Origin: QHVT01 sp036389275
GTDB lineage: Bacteria > Acidobacteriota > Thermoanaerobaculia > Gp7-AA8
DNA length: 64,000 nt
Assembly: GCA_036389275.1 (NCBI GenBank)
Contig: DASVQE010000104.1
Span: forward strand, 1 to 64,000
Direction of reading: 5' to 3'
Both the position numbers and the translations under genes were made by a program. Every line of letters starts with the position of its first letter. The stretch's first letter is position 1. Positions 6,959 through 15,389 of the stretch are shown here, in pieces. The notes below the pieces were generated by a model. That model saw only the letters and a list, made by a program, of their open reading frames with translations. It was not told where the DNA came from and did no database searches.

Positions 6959-8100
6959 TGCGCCGCCAGCAGACTGCGCGCGATCACCAGCCGCTGGATC
7001 TCGCTCGTGCCCTCGCCGATCGTGCAGAGCTTCACGTCGCGGTAATACTTCTCCGCCGGAAACTCCTTGATGAACCCGTAGCCGCCGAAGATCTGCACGC
7101 CTTTCTCCGTCGCGCGCACCGCCACCTCGGACGAGTAGAGCTTGGCCATGGCCGAGAACTGCGTGACGCGCTCGCCGGCATCCTTCATCGTCGCCGCGCG
7201 ATGGCAGAGCAGCCGCGAGGCTTCGATCTCCGTGGCCATGTCGGCCAGCATGAACTGGATGGCCTGGAAGTCGGAGATCGGCTTGCCGAACGCCTGCCGC
7301 TGCTTCGCGTAGTCGCGCGCGGCCTCGTACGCGCCGCGCGCGATGCCGACCGCCAGCGCGCCGATGGAGATGCGACCGCCGTCAAGCACCTTCATCGCGT
7401 CGATGAAGCCGTAGCCGATCTTCCCGACCACGCTCGACGCCGGCACCCGGCAGTCCTCGAGCACCAGCTCGGCCGTGTCGGAGACGCGCATGCCGAGCTT
7501 GTTCTCCTTCTTCCCGGCGCGAATGCCCTTGCGATCCATCTCGATGGCGAAGGCGGTGATGCCGTGCTTCTGATCGTTGCGGTCGGTGACGGCCAGGACG
7601 AGCGAGATGTCGGCGTAGGTGGCGTTGGTGATGAAGTTCTTGGTGCCGTTCAGCACCCACTCGTCGCCGTCCTGCACCGCCACGGTGCGCATGCCGGAGG
7701 CGTCGCTGCCGGAGCCGGGCTCGGTGAGGCCCCAGGCGCCGATCCACTCGCCGGAGGTGAGCTTCGGCAGCCAGCGCTTCTTCTGCTCCTCGTCGCCGGC
7801 GAGATAGATATGGCCGGTGCACAAGGAATTGTGCGCGGCCACGGAGAGAGCGAAGCCGCTGTCGACCACGCCGAGCTCCTCGATCACGTTCACGTAATCG
7901 ATGTAGGAAAGCCCGGCGCCGCCGTACTCCTCGGGAATGGTGACGCCGAGCATGCCGAGCTCGCCGGCGCGCTTGAAGGTCTCGACGGGAAAGTGCTGCG
8001 CCTCGTCCCATTCAGCCAGGTGCGGCTTGATCTCGCTCAGCGCGAAATCGCGCACCATGCTCTGGATCTGCAACTGCTCGTCGGTCAGACGGAAATCCAT
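6955..8100 (-). CDS. Acyl-CoA dehydrogenase
   Basis: This 381-residue flavoprotein catalyses alpha,beta-dehydrogenation of an acyl-CoA, passing electrons to ETF. It has the usual order: N-terminal helical domain (MDFRLTDEQLQIQSMVRDFA), beta domain with GLTEPGSGSDAS and the substrate-side WVLNGTKNFITNA, then a C-terminal helical domain with GFGKPISDFQ-like sequence (QRQAFGKPISDFQAIQFMLA). The catalytic base is the Glu in CTIGEGTSEIQ near the end. The length is typical for short/medium-chain or branched-chain enzymes; the exact substrate cannot be read. It is coupled to meaB, which suggests propionate- or branched-chain-type degradation. Confidence 0.94.
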   Translation of the reverse strand: MDFRLTDEQLQIQSMVRDFALSEIKPHLAEWDEAQHFPVETFKRAGELGMLGVTIPEEYGGAGLSYIDYVNVIEELGVVDSGFALSVAAHNSLCTGHIYLAGDEEQKKRWLPKLTSGEWIGAWGLTEPGSGSDASGMRTVAVQDGDEWVLNGTKNFITNATYADISLVLAVTDRNDQKHGITAFAIEMDRKGIRAGKKENKLGMRVSDTAELVLEDCRVPASSVVGKIGYGFIDAMKVLDGGRISIGALAVGIARGAYEAARDYAKQRQAFGKPISDFQAIQFMLADMATEIEASRLLCHRAATMKDAGERVTQFSAMAKLYSSEVAVRATEKGVQIFGGYGFIKEFPAEKYYRDVKLCTIGEGTSEIQRLVIARSLLAAQ

Positions 8101-8324
8101 TCAGACATACTCCTCGATCGTTGGCTTCGGAGTGTGGCGGCGCTTCGCGCGCGCCTCAGCAGGCCGGGCCGGCATTCTATCCAAGCGCGGCCCGGAACGC
8201 ACTCAGGCACGACTCACGCATGAGGCGGTCAGTACACGACATTGGAACGGAGGTGGTGTAGGCACCCAGAGTCTCTGTTCGATGAACTTACGCGACTGAA
8301 ACACCAAATCGAAGGAGAACACAA

Positions 8325-8618
8325 ATGAAGAAAGCAACCACGATCGCTGTCATGGCCCTGATGCTGCTCACGCTCTTCGCGGTCTCGTGCAAGAAGGAAG
8401 AGGCGGAGTCGACCGACACCGTCACCACCGGCACGGTCGCAACCGATACGGCCGTCGTCCAGACGGAGACGACCGCCACGACGACGATGTCGCAGGAGAC
8501 CGACACGTCGGCGCAGACGAACACGATGAGCACGACCGACACGTCGGGCGGCATGACCGGCACGGACACCAGCGGCACGACCGCCACCGGCGGCACGGCC
8601 AGCACCACCACGACCTAG
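8325..8618 (+). CDS. Small Thr-rich lipoprotein
   Basis: This is a 97-residue protein with a lipoprotein signal sequence: MKKATTIAVMALMLLTLFAV followed by SC, so Cys22 would be lipidated. After CKKEEAEST the whole mature part is low-complexity, rich in Thr, Ser, Gly and Asp (repeats like TDTSG and TATT). It has no recognisable fold and is probably an extended surface or periplasmic linker-like protein. AAGGAG stands before the ATG and a strong terminator follows. The 224 bases upstream hold no other gene. Confidence 0.8.
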   Translation: MKKATTIAVMALMLLTLFAVSCKKEEAESTDTVTTGTVATDTAVVQTETTATTTMSQETDTSAQTNTMSTTDTSGGMTGTDTSGTTATGGTASTTTT

Positions 8619-8640
8619 TCGTCGCTGGTGAGCTTTACCG

Positions 8641-8666
8641 AAACGGGCGGCTTCGGCCGCCCGTTT
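8641..8666. terminator. Intrinsic terminator with UUCG tetraloop
   Basis: AAACGGGCGGC at 8641-8651 and GCCGCCCGTTT at 8656-8666 form a perfect 11-bp stem around TTCG. It lies between two convergent genes (stop at 8618 on plus, 8666 on minus), so it can serve both directions. The T tract is short on both sides. Confidence 0.85.
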
Positions 8667-9304
8667 CATTTGCGCGCGTAGTTGCGCACGTACTCCGGCA
8701 CGTCCGAGGTCACGCGCTCGTCTGCGATCGGCGCGCCGGGCGTGAGCGCGAGCGGCAGGACGCCCGCCCACACCGGAAGCGCGTAGTCCTCGTCGTCGTC
8801 GACCGGGCCGCCGGTGCGGATCTTGGCCGAGGCCTCGGAGATGGGGAGCGCGAGCACGAGGGTCTGGCGCAGCTCGCTCTCGTTCGGCGCGCGCACCTCG
8901 GCGCCGCGGCCGCGCACCACATGCTCGACGAGCGCATCGAGCGCGCGCAGCTTCTCTTCCCGCTCGGTCACTTCGCGCGCCTTGCCGAAGATCACCACCG
9001 AGCGGTAGTTCATCGAGTGATGGAAGGCCGAGCGCGCCAGCACCAGCCCGTCGAGCAGGGTGATGGTGACGCAGGCCTCGACGCCGCCGCGCAGCGAGCG
9101 GAGCATGCGGCTGGCGGCGGAGCCGTGCAGGTAGAGCGTGTCGCCGTCGCGCCAGTGGATGGTCGGGATGACCACCGGCGCGCCGTCGACGACGAACCCG
9201 GCGTGGCAGATCAGGGCCTCGTCGACGATCGCCCGTACGGTCTCGACGTCGTAGCTGGCCCGCTTGGGCAGCCGCTTCACGGTGGTGCGTTCCGTCTGGA
9301 GCAT
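8666..9304 (-). CDS. PPOX-family flavin-nucleotide-binding protein (NimA-like)
   Basis: This 212-residue protein belongs to the split-barrel pyridoxamine-5'-phosphate-oxidase-like superfamily, in the COG3467/NimA-like group. Evidence is the sequence ALICHAGFVVDGAPVVIPT, the strand DTLYLHGSAASRMLRSL and ARSAFHHSMNYRSVVIFG, which match the FMN-binding barrel pattern. The frame stays open far upstream, but that part is the antisense of the regulator gene. ATG at 9304 is the last start before the shared operator. The gene is divergent from a MocR-type regulator and is its likely target. The substrate is unknown; a true PdxH role is unlikely for this subgroup. Confidence 0.85.
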   Translation of the reverse strand: MLQTERTTVKRLPKRASYDVETVRAIVDEALICHAGFVVDGAPVVIPTIHWRDGDTLYLHGSAASRMLRSLRGGVEACVTITLLDGLVLARSAFHHSMNYRSVVIFGKAREVTEREEKLRALDALVEHVVRGRGAEVRAPNESELRQTLVLALPISEASAKIRTGGPVDDDEDYALPVWAGVLPLALTPGAPIADERVTSDVPEYVRNYARK

Positions 9305-9310
9305 ATGTTC

Positions 9311-9340
9311 TAGTACAATCGCTTTCCTATGATAGTACAA
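9311..9340. promoter_or_regulatory. Operator: two direct TAGTACAA repeats, 22 bp apart
   Basis: TAGTACAA occurs at 9311-9318 and again at 9333-9340, a spacing of two helical turns, between the divergent PPOX and MocR genes. MocR/PdxR regulators are known to bind direct repeats. TACAAT at 9314-9319 looks like a -10 box only ten bases before the regulator ATG, and the second repeat overlaps that ATG, so autoregulation is likely. Confidence 0.7.
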
Positions 9341-10633
9341 AGGTATCTCAGCGGGACGACCAGCGTCAACATCGCCGCCTCCGTGGAACGGGCCATCGCC
9401 GACGGCCGCCTGGCCGCCGGAGCGCTGCTCGTGCCGGTGCGGGCGGCGGCGCAGCAGCTCTCGGTGGCGCCGGCCACCGTGGCCGCCGCCTACCGGCTGC
9501 TGGCCGACCGCGGCGTGGTGGTCGGCGAAGGACGCCGCGGCACGCGCGTCCGGCCGGCGCCGCCGCTGACCGCGCCGGCGGAGGCGAAGCTGCCGGACGG
9601 CGTGCGCGACCTCGCCGCCGGCAATCCCGATCCTCGCCTGCTGCCCGACCTGGCGCGGGCGATGAAGCAGGTGAAGCTCGAGCAGCGCCTCTACGACGCC
9701 GATCTGAATGACCCGGCGCTGCTCGCGCTGGCCCGCGAGCAGTTCCGCGCCGACGGTATACGCGCTGAGCAGGTGACGGTGGTCAGCGGCGCGATGGACG
9801 GCGTCGAGCGGGTGCTGCGCGAGCATCTCCGCCCCGGCGACCGCGTCATCGTCGAGGATCCCTGCTTCACCGGCATCCGCGACCTGCTCAGCGCGCTCTC
9901 GCTCGCACCGGTGGCGGTGGCGGTCGACGACGAAGGGCTCGACCCGCGGGCGCTGCAGCGCGCGCTCCGCTCCGCCGCCGCGCTGATCGTCACGCCGCGC
10001 GCGCAGAACCCGACCGGCGCCGCGCACTCGCCGCGCCGCGCGCGCGAGCTGCGGAGCGTGCTCGCCGCGCGGCCGGAGCTGCTCGTGCTCGAGGACGATC
10101 ACGCCGGCGCGGTGGCCGGCGCCGAGTACCTGACGCTGATCGATCGCCACCGCACCCGCTGGGCGGTGGTGCGGTCGGTGTCGAAGAGCCTCGGGCCCGA
10201 TCTGCGCGTGGCGCTGGTCGCCTCCGATCCGCAAACGCATGCGCGCGTCGAAGGGCGGCAGAACCTCGGCATCCGCTGGGTGAGTCACGTCCTGCAGCGA
10301 TTGGTCGTGGCACTCTCGAAGGATCGTGCGCCGCTGCGGGCCGGACGCCTCTACGCCGAGCGGCGGGAGGCGCTCCTGCGCGCGCTGGCCGAGCGCGGCA
10401 TCGCCGCGCACGCGCGCTCCGGACTCAACGTCTGGATCCCCGTTCCCGAGGAGAGCGCCGTGGTGCAGGCGCTGCTGCAGAAGGGTTGGGGCGTGACCGC
10501 CGGCGAGCGCTATCGCATCGATACGCCGCCGGCCATCCGCGTGACCGTGGCCGCGCTGGAGCCGAAGGATGCGGCGCGTTTCGCGACCGATCTCGCCGCG
10601 GCGATGGCGGCGCGCGGACCGCGCGGTGCGTAG
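9329..10633 (+). CDS. MocR-family transcriptional regulator (GntR HTH + aminotransferase fold)
   Basis: This 434-residue protein has an N-terminal winged-helix of the GntR type (residues about 12-70: ASVERAIADGRLAAG, then SVAPATVAAAYRLLADRGVV). It is followed by a fold-type I aminotransferase domain. PLP-site elements are visible: TPRAQNPTGAAHS, LEDDHAGAVAGAEY with the Asp that contacts the pyridine nitrogen, and the Schiff-base lysine in SVSKSLGPDLRVA. Such proteins sense PLP or amino compounds rather than catalyse transamination. It faces the PPOX gene across a two-copy operator. It is followed nine bases later by the lasso-type locus and might also affect it; that is only inference. Confidence 0.92.
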   Translation: MIVQRYLSGTTSVNIAASVERAIADGRLAAGALLVPVRAAAQQLSVAPATVAAAYRLLADRGVVVGEGRRGTRVRPAPPLTAPAEAKLPDGVRDLAAGNPDPRLLPDLARAMKQVKLEQRLYDADLNDPALLALAREQFRADGIRAEQVTVVSGAMDGVERVLREHLRPGDRVIVEDPCFTGIRDLLSALSLAPVAVAVDDEGLDPRALQRALRSAAALIVTPRAQNPTGAAHSPRRARELRSVLAARPELLVLEDDHAGAVAGAEYLTLIDRHRTRWAVVRSVSKSLGPDLRVALVASDPQTHARVEGRQNLGIRWVSHVLQRLVVALSKDRAPLRAGRLYAERREALLRALAERGIAAHARSGLNVWIPVPEESAVVQALLQKGWGVTAGERYRIDTPPAIRVTVAALEPKDAARFATDLAAAMAARGPRGA

Positions 10634-10642
10634 AATCGCCGC

Positions 10643-11284
10643 ATGCCGGTGATCGAAGCAACGCGAGGCGGCGTGTTCCTCCGCGATCGCGCTGCGCTCG
10701 CGGCGATGCGCGAGACGTTCGCGCGGCAGCATGTGGTCCGCCTCCCCGGCTTCGTCGCGCCGGAGCTCCTCGCCGCCGCGCGCGCGCACATCGAGCGCGG
10801 GACGTTCGCGCCGCGCGCCGACGAAGGGATCGCCGTGGAGCTCGCGCTGGCCGAGAACCGTGCCCTCGATCTGCTGCTGTTCGTGATGAATGCGCCGGCC
10901 ATGACCGCCGCACTCGGCGAGATCGCCGGCGTGCACGTGCCGTCGACGTTCGTCGGCCGCATCTACCGCTTCGATCCGGCCGTCGCCCATCACGACTCGT
11001 GGCACGACGACAGCGCCAGCGGCGCGCGCCTGGCCGGCATGAGCGTGAACCTCGGCGAGCCATTCGCCGGCGGCGAGTTTCAGATCCGGGAGAAAGCGCG
11101 GCCGGACGATGTGGTCACCATCGCCAACACCGGCGCCGGCGACGCCATCCTCTTCGCCATCGCCAGCCACCTCGAGCATCGCGTGCGGCAGGTCGAGGGC
11201 GCGGCGGCCAAGACCGCCTTCGCCGGCTGGTTCGTGCGGAGCGAGAAGGATTACTGGACGCTGCTGCGCGAGGCGCGCGGATGA
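10643..11284 (+). CDS. 2OG-Fe(II) oxygenase of lasso-type locus (first)
   Basis: This 213-residue protein is an iron- and 2-oxoglutarate-dependent dioxygenase, a double-stranded beta-helix enzyme. The HxD iron ligands are likely His121/Asp123 (in HHDSWHDD) and the distal His is His179 (SHLEHRVRQVEG). The core strands read SVNLGEPFAGGEFQIRE and AFAGWFV. It is the first gene of a plus-strand RiPP operon and overlaps the cyclase start by ATGA, so hydroxylation of the neighbouring precursor peptide is the simplest role. Lasso pathways with core hydroxylases are known (canucin type). The exact site is unknown. Confidence 0.85.
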   Translation: MPVIEATRGGVFLRDRAALAAMRETFARQHVVRLPGFVAPELLAAARAHIERGTFAPRADEGIAVELALAENRALDLLLFVMNAPAMTAALGEIAGVHVPSTFVGRIYRFDPAVAHHDSWHDDSASGARLAGMSVNLGEPFAGGEFQIREKARPDDVVTIANTGAGDAILFAIASHLEHRVRQVEGAAAKTAFAGWFVRSEKDYWTLLREARG

Positions 11285-13080
11285 GCGGCTTCGCCGGCAT
11301 GGTCGCCTTCGACGACCGCGTGCTTGACCTCGCCGCGATGCGCGAGATCCTGGCGAAGACCGCGCCCGACGGCGGCGGCGAGCACGCCGATGCGTACGCC
11401 GCACTCGCCTACGCGCATTTCGATTCCGATCCGTCGCGGCCGCAGGCGATGCTGCCAGCGACGCGCGACGGCGCGCGGTGGATCGCCGGCGACATCCGCC
11501 TCGATGGCCGCGACGAGCTTGCCGCCGCACTCGGCGCGCCGCTGCAGACGCCCGACGCGCTGCTCGTGCTGCAGGCGTACGAGCGTTGGGGCGAGGCCTG
11601 CGTCGAGCACTTCACCGGCGACTTTGCTTTCGCCATCTGGGACGCACGCGCACGTGCACTCTTCGCCGCGCGCGATGCCTTCGGCGTGAAGCCGTTCTAC
11701 TACGCCGTGCGCAGCGACGCGTTCGTCTTCTCCTCGGCGCTCGCGGCGGTGCGTACGCACGCCTCGGCCGCGCTCGACGACGACGCCGTCGCCGACTTTT
11801 TGCTCTTCGCCATGCCGCTGCAGCGCGAGGCCACCACCTTCCGCGACATCCGCACGTTGCCCGCCGGCGCGCTACTGCGTGTCGATGCGAACGGGTTGAA
11901 GACGCGCCGCTGGTTCACGCTGCCGATCGAGGAGCCGCTGCGCCTCACGAAGCCGGAGGTGCTCGAGCAGTTTCGCGCGCACCTCGGGCGCGCCGTCGAC
12001 GATCGCATCGGCGGCGATCGCATCGCCATCTCCATGAGCGGCGGCCTCGACTCTTCGTCGATCGCCGCCGTCGCCGCGGAACGGATGCGCGCGCGCTTCG
12101 CCGCGCCGCGCCTGCTCGCGCAGACGATCGTCTTCGACCCGCTCGTGCCGGACGACGAGGAGCGGTTCGCCGTCGCCGTCGCCGCGCACCTCGGCATCGA
12201 GCACGAGATCGTGCGCGCCGCCGAGCATCGCCTCTTCGAGCGTTGGGAGCTGCCGGGCTACGCGAAGGACGAGCCGTCGAGCGACCCGTTCTCGGCCATC
12301 ACCACCGATCAGTTCCGCCGCGCCGCGCAGCACGCGCCGGTGATGCTGGCCGGCCAGGGCGGCGACGCCGTTTTCTACGCCTCCCATCCCTATTTCTATG
12401 ACCTGCTGCGGCGCGGCCGCTGGCTGCGCTTCCTGCGCGACGCCGCCGGCTACGCCATCACCCGGCGGCGTCGTCCGCCGCTCTGCCTCCGCTCGAGCTT
12501 CCGCCGCGCTCGCGGCATCCAGCCGCCGCGCGAGCCGTTCCCGTCGTGGATCGCGCCGGAGCTGACGCGCGAGCTGCGCCTGCGCGAGCGCTGGGACGCC
12601 TACTGGGACGAGCGCCCGACCGTCCATCCGACGCGGCCGCAGGCGTACGACATCCTCTGCGGCGAAGGGTGGCAGCGGCTGCACGAGTACACCGATCCGG
12701 CGGCGATGGGCGCGCGCATCGTGTACCGCAATCCCTATCTCGACCTCCGACTGGTCCGCTTCCTGCTCCGTCTGCCTCCGATGCCCTGGTTCGCCGAGAA
12801 AGAGCTGTTGCGCGAGGCGATGCGCGGACGGCTGCCGGAGACGGTGCGGCGGCGGCGGAAGACGCCCATAGGCGCCGACCCGGCGCATCTCTGGATGCCG
12901 CGGCAGTCGGGCGAGCTGTGCGAGCGGCTGCGGCGGACGCCGGAGCTGGAGCGGTGGGTCGGGCGCGAGGCGGCCTGTGCGGCGATGCAGGAGCCGTCAC
13001 GGTCGAGTTATCATTCATACCTGCTTTGCCTGCCGCTCAGCCTGGCCTTTTGGCTGGAGGCACAACGGAGGCATCGATGA
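11281..13080 (+). CDS. Asparagine-synthetase-like lasso cyclase
   Basis: This 599-residue protein has the two-domain AsnB layout: an N-terminal class II glutaminase-like domain (to about residue 195, with LAGDIRLDGRDEL-like sequence and TGDFAFAIWD) and a C-terminal ATP-pyrophosphatase domain with SMSGGLDSSS (about residues 250-259). The protein begins MSGFAGMV, so the catalytic Cys2 of true glutamine-dependent enzymes is absent. Loss of this Cys is typical of lasso peptide cyclases, which adenylate an Asp/Glu side chain and close a macrolactam. The gene overlaps the oxygenase upstream and the precursor gene downstream by ATGA, which supports one pathway. Confidence 0.88.
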   Translation: MSGFAGMVAFDDRVLDLAAMREILAKTAPDGGGEHADAYAALAYAHFDSDPSRPQAMLPATRDGARWIAGDIRLDGRDELAAALGAPLQTPDALLVLQAYERWGEACVEHFTGDFAFAIWDARARALFAARDAFGVKPFYYAVRSDAFVFSSALAAVRTHASAALDDDAVADFLLFAMPLQREATTFRDIRTLPAGALLRVDANGLKTRRWFTLPIEEPLRLTKPEVLEQFRAHLGRAVDDRIGGDRIAISMSGGLDSSSIAAVAAERMRARFAAPRLLAQTIVFDPLVPDDEERFAVAVAAHLGIEHEIVRAAEHRLFERWELPGYAKDEPSSDPFSAITTDQFRRAAQHAPVMLAGQGGDAVFYASHPYFYDLLRRGRWLRFLRDAAGYAITRRRRPPLCLRSSFRRARGIQPPREPFPSWIAPELTRELRLRERWDAYWDERPTVHPTRPQAYDILCGEGWQRLHEYTDPAAMGARIVYRNPYLDLRLVRFLLRLPPMPWFAEKELLREAMRGRLPETVRRRRKTPIGADPAHLWMPRQSGELCERLRRTPELERWVGREAACAAMQEPSRSSYHSYLLCLPLSLAFWLEAQRRHR

Positions 13081-13226
13081 GCGAAGACGAGACACAGACG
13101 CCGGCACCGCAACGCAAACCGTATCGACGGCCGAAGCTGACCGTCTACGGCGACATTCGCGAGCTGACGCACAACGTGCAGCGCAACTCCGTGCGCGACG
13201 GCGGCAGCAACAGCGCGCGCACCTGA
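13077..13226 (+). CDS. Lasso-type RiPP precursor peptide (49 aa)
   Basis: This 49-residue peptide starts inside the cyclase stop codon. The leader has the YxxP recognition motif (Tyr16-RR-Pro19) and the usual L..YGD.REL block (KLTVYGDIRELTH), with Thr31 in the conserved -2 position. The predicted core is NVQRNSVRDGGSNSART: Asn33 would be residue 1 and Asp41 residue 9, which gives a nine-membered macrolactam ring and an eight-residue tail. An Asn at position 1 is unusual, since Gly, Ala, Ser or Cys are common. The Ser residues in the tail could be targets for the kinase-like neighbour. The cleavage site is inferred. Confidence 0.82.
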   Translation: MSEDETQTPAPQRKPYRRPKLTVYGDIRELTHNVQRNSVRDGGSNSART

Positions 13227-13239
13227 ACCGCGCCGCGCG

Positions 13240-14172
13240 ATGGCTTCCGAGCTCCGTCATCGGCTGAACGGCCTGGTCGTGGCGAGCAACGTGCCGCTGC
13301 CCGGCGTGCCGCGGACGACTTCATCGCAGATCGATCTCACCGTCACCCTTGCCGAAGGTGCGGCACCGCCGCCGCGCGGCGTGGTGCTGCAGGGATCGCG
13401 ACTCTTTACCATCTACGATAACCATCCCGAATTCTGGTTCGTATTTCCGGACGGTGTTTACTTTCGGATCGACGCGTGCGGAACCGAGGTGCACGGCGGC
13501 TGGCCGAGCGCGCTCGATGCCTCGATTGCCGTGCTCTACCTGGTGAACACGGTCATCGCCTTCGTGCTGCGGCTGCGCGGCGCCGAGGTGCTGCACGGAT
13601 GTTCGGCGGTCATCGACGGACGGGCCGTGGCCATCGTCGGGCCGAGCGGCTCCGGCAAATCGACGCTGGCGGCGGCGCTGGCGCGGCGCGGCTTCACCGT
13701 GCTGGCCGAGGATGTGACCGTGGTGCTGGAGGATGGCGACGGCTTCGCTACGGCGGCGTCGCACTCGCGGCTGCGGCTCTGGCCCGACGCGGCGAAGCTG
13801 CTGTACGAGCGCGAGCTGCCCTACCTCGCCGACCGCGACTGGAAAACGTACGCGGAGCTGGACGGCGATCTCGACGCGCTGGCGGCGCAGCGATTCGAGC
13901 TGGCCGCGCTCTACAGCCTCGACGACCGGCGCGACGTGCCGGCGCCGCGCGTCGAGCCGCTGAGCCGCCGCGATGCGCTCCTCGATGTGCTCGCCAACAC
14001 GTACCACAACCTCGGCGAGGCGCGCTTCGCCACGCGCAGCTTCGAGCGCGCCGGGCGGCTGGTGGCGCGGCTGCCGGTGCGGCTGGCGGTGCCGTCGCGC
14101 GACTTGCGCACCGTCCTCGCGCTCGCCGACGCCATCGTCGACGACTTTCGCGCGCTGACGCAGGCCGCATGA
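13240..14172 (+). CDS. HPr-kinase-like protein of lasso-type locus
   Basis: This 310-residue protein resembles the HPr serine kinases found in lasso clusters, such as the paeninodin tailoring kinase. It has a P-loop GPSGSGKST at about residues 134-142, preceded by EVLHGCSAVIDGRAVAIV and followed by AEDVTVVLEDGDGF, the order of HprK C-domains. The first 110 residues form a beta-rich lasso-specific domain without the true HprK N-domain. It starts 13 bases after the precursor and overlaps the next gene by ATGA. It may phosphorylate a Ser or Thr of the precursor tail, but the role in this locus is inferred. Confidence 0.85.
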   Translation: MASELRHRLNGLVVASNVPLPGVPRTTSSQIDLTVTLAEGAAPPPRGVVLQGSRLFTIYDNHPEFWFVFPDGVYFRIDACGTEVHGGWPSALDASIAVLYLVNTVIAFVLRLRGAEVLHGCSAVIDGRAVAIVGPSGSGKSTLAAALARRGFTVLAEDVTVVLEDGDGFATAASHSRLRLWPDAAKLLYERELPYLADRDWKTYAELDGDLDALAAQRFELAALYSLDDRRDVPAPRVEPLSRRDALLDVLANTYHNLGEARFATRSFERAGRLVARLPVRLAVPSRDLRTVLALADAIVDDFRALTQAA

Positions 14173-15380
14173 CCGCCCGCTCCGATCTGGTCCGCGCGCT
14201 GGCACACGTCGAGTTCACGCGCGCGACGCCCGCGGCGGCCGAAGGGCTGCTGCCGTTCTTCGCCGACCCCACCGTCGATTGGCAGGACCTGGCCCGTCCC
14301 GCCGCCTCGCTGCTGCTGCGCGACGACGCCGACGAGCGGCTGCTGCATGCGTATCTCCGTCACTGCATCAACATCTCGTACGCGCTCGAGCAGCGTTTCA
14401 TCGCGCTCTGCCGCGACGCGCGCGGCAAGCTCGCCGCGTCGCTGGCCATCCAGCACTTTCTGAACGGGCAGGTCTGGCCGGAGTCGCCGCGCGCGGAGCT
14501 CGACGACGAAGAGCTGGTGCGCATTACGATCGACGAGCCGGCGGAAGAGCGCGCCATCGCCGCGAGCCTCCGCGCTGAGGAACCGGCCGACGCGGTGACG
14601 GCGGCGGTGCGCGCGCAGTACGAGGAGCATCCCTATCCGCGCTGGCTCACCTTTCATCATCCCGTACCGATCGAAGGCGAGCCGCCGCGCCGCGTGCTGG
14701 TGGCCGGCTGCGGCACCGGGCGCGATGTGCTGCGGCTGGCCATGGCGCATCCGCGCTGGTCGATCGACGCCATCGATCTGAGCCGCGCCAGTCTCGCCTA
14801 CGCCATCCGGAAGGCGCGCGAGCTCGGCGTGGCGAACGTCAACTTCCGGCTGGCCGACCTCCGCTTCGTGGGCGGCACGTACGACGGCATCATCGCCGTC
14901 GGCGTACTGCATCACCTGGCCAGCATCGAGGAAGGCTTGCGCGCGCTGCGGCGCTGCCTCGCGCCCGACGGCGAGCTGCTGGCCGGTCTCTACAGCCGCC
15001 GCGGACGGGCCTCGCTCGCGCCGCTGCGCGCGCTGGCCGGCGACGTTGCGCCCGACGCGGACAGTCTGCGCGCGGCGCGGCAGCGGATGCTGGCGCAACT
15101 GCGCGGCGACGCGTTGCGCGAAGTGGAGGATCTCGACTTTTTCGAGCTCGGCCACTTTCGCGACACGCTCTTTCACGCGCACGAGATCGAGCTGACGCCG
15201 CGCGACCTCGGCGAGGTGATCGCGCGCGCCGGCTTCCGCTTCGCCGGTTTCGAGGAGCTGCCGGCCGACGTGGCGCGTCAGCATGGCGGCGAGCTCGATC
15301 TGGAGGTGTGGGACGCGATCGAGCAGGAGCGGCCGGAGCTCTTCCGCCACCTGTTTCGCTGCCGGCTCCGTTGCGCGTAA
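14169..15380 (+). CDS. SAM-dependent methyltransferase with helical N-terminal domain
   Basis: This 403-residue protein has an N-terminal helical part (about residues 1-150) and a class I methyltransferase domain. The junction holds the motif QYEEHPYPRW. Motif I is VLVAGCGTGRDVLRLA (about residue 177), followed by the acidic IDAIDLS and GVLHHLASIEEGLRAL. The family usually methylates small molecules or peptides; here it lies between the kinase-like gene and the PqqD-like gene and is coupled by ATGA, so a tailoring step on the RiPP is plausible. No B2-type cysteine protease signature was found in its N-terminal half. Confidence 0.82.
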   Translation: MTARSDLVRALAHVEFTRATPAAAEGLLPFFADPTVDWQDLARPAASLLLRDDADERLLHAYLRHCINISYALEQRFIALCRDARGKLAASLAIQHFLNGQVWPESPRAELDDEELVRITIDEPAEERAIAASLRAEEPADAVTAAVRAQYEEHPYPRWLTFHHPVPIEGEPPRRVLVAGCGTGRDVLRLAMAHPRWSIDAIDLSRASLAYAIRKARELGVANVNFRLADLRFVGGTYDGIIAVGVLHHLASIEEGLRALRRCLAPDGELLAGLYSRRGRASLAPLRALAGDVAPDADSLRAARQRMLAQLRGDALREVEDLDFFELGHFRDTLFHAHEIELTPRDLGEVIARAGFRFAGFEELPADVARQHGGELDLEVWDAIEQERPELFRHLFRCRLRCA

Positions 15381-15389
15381 CATCGGGCG

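Noticed and set aside
9305..11530. Upstream extension of the PPOX gene to a product of more than 900 residues
   Set aside because: The extension is antisense to the MocR, oxygenase and cyclase genes and has shadow composition. The true protein begins at 9304.
11281..13080. A genuine asparagine synthetase for amino acid biosynthesis
   Set aside because: The N-terminal catalytic Cys is replaced (MSGFAG) and the gene overlaps a RiPP precursor gene, so a lasso-cyclase role fits better.
13240..14172. A carbon-catabolite HPr kinase
   Set aside because: The N-terminal HprK domain is absent, no HPr or PTS gene is near and the gene lies inside the RiPP locus.
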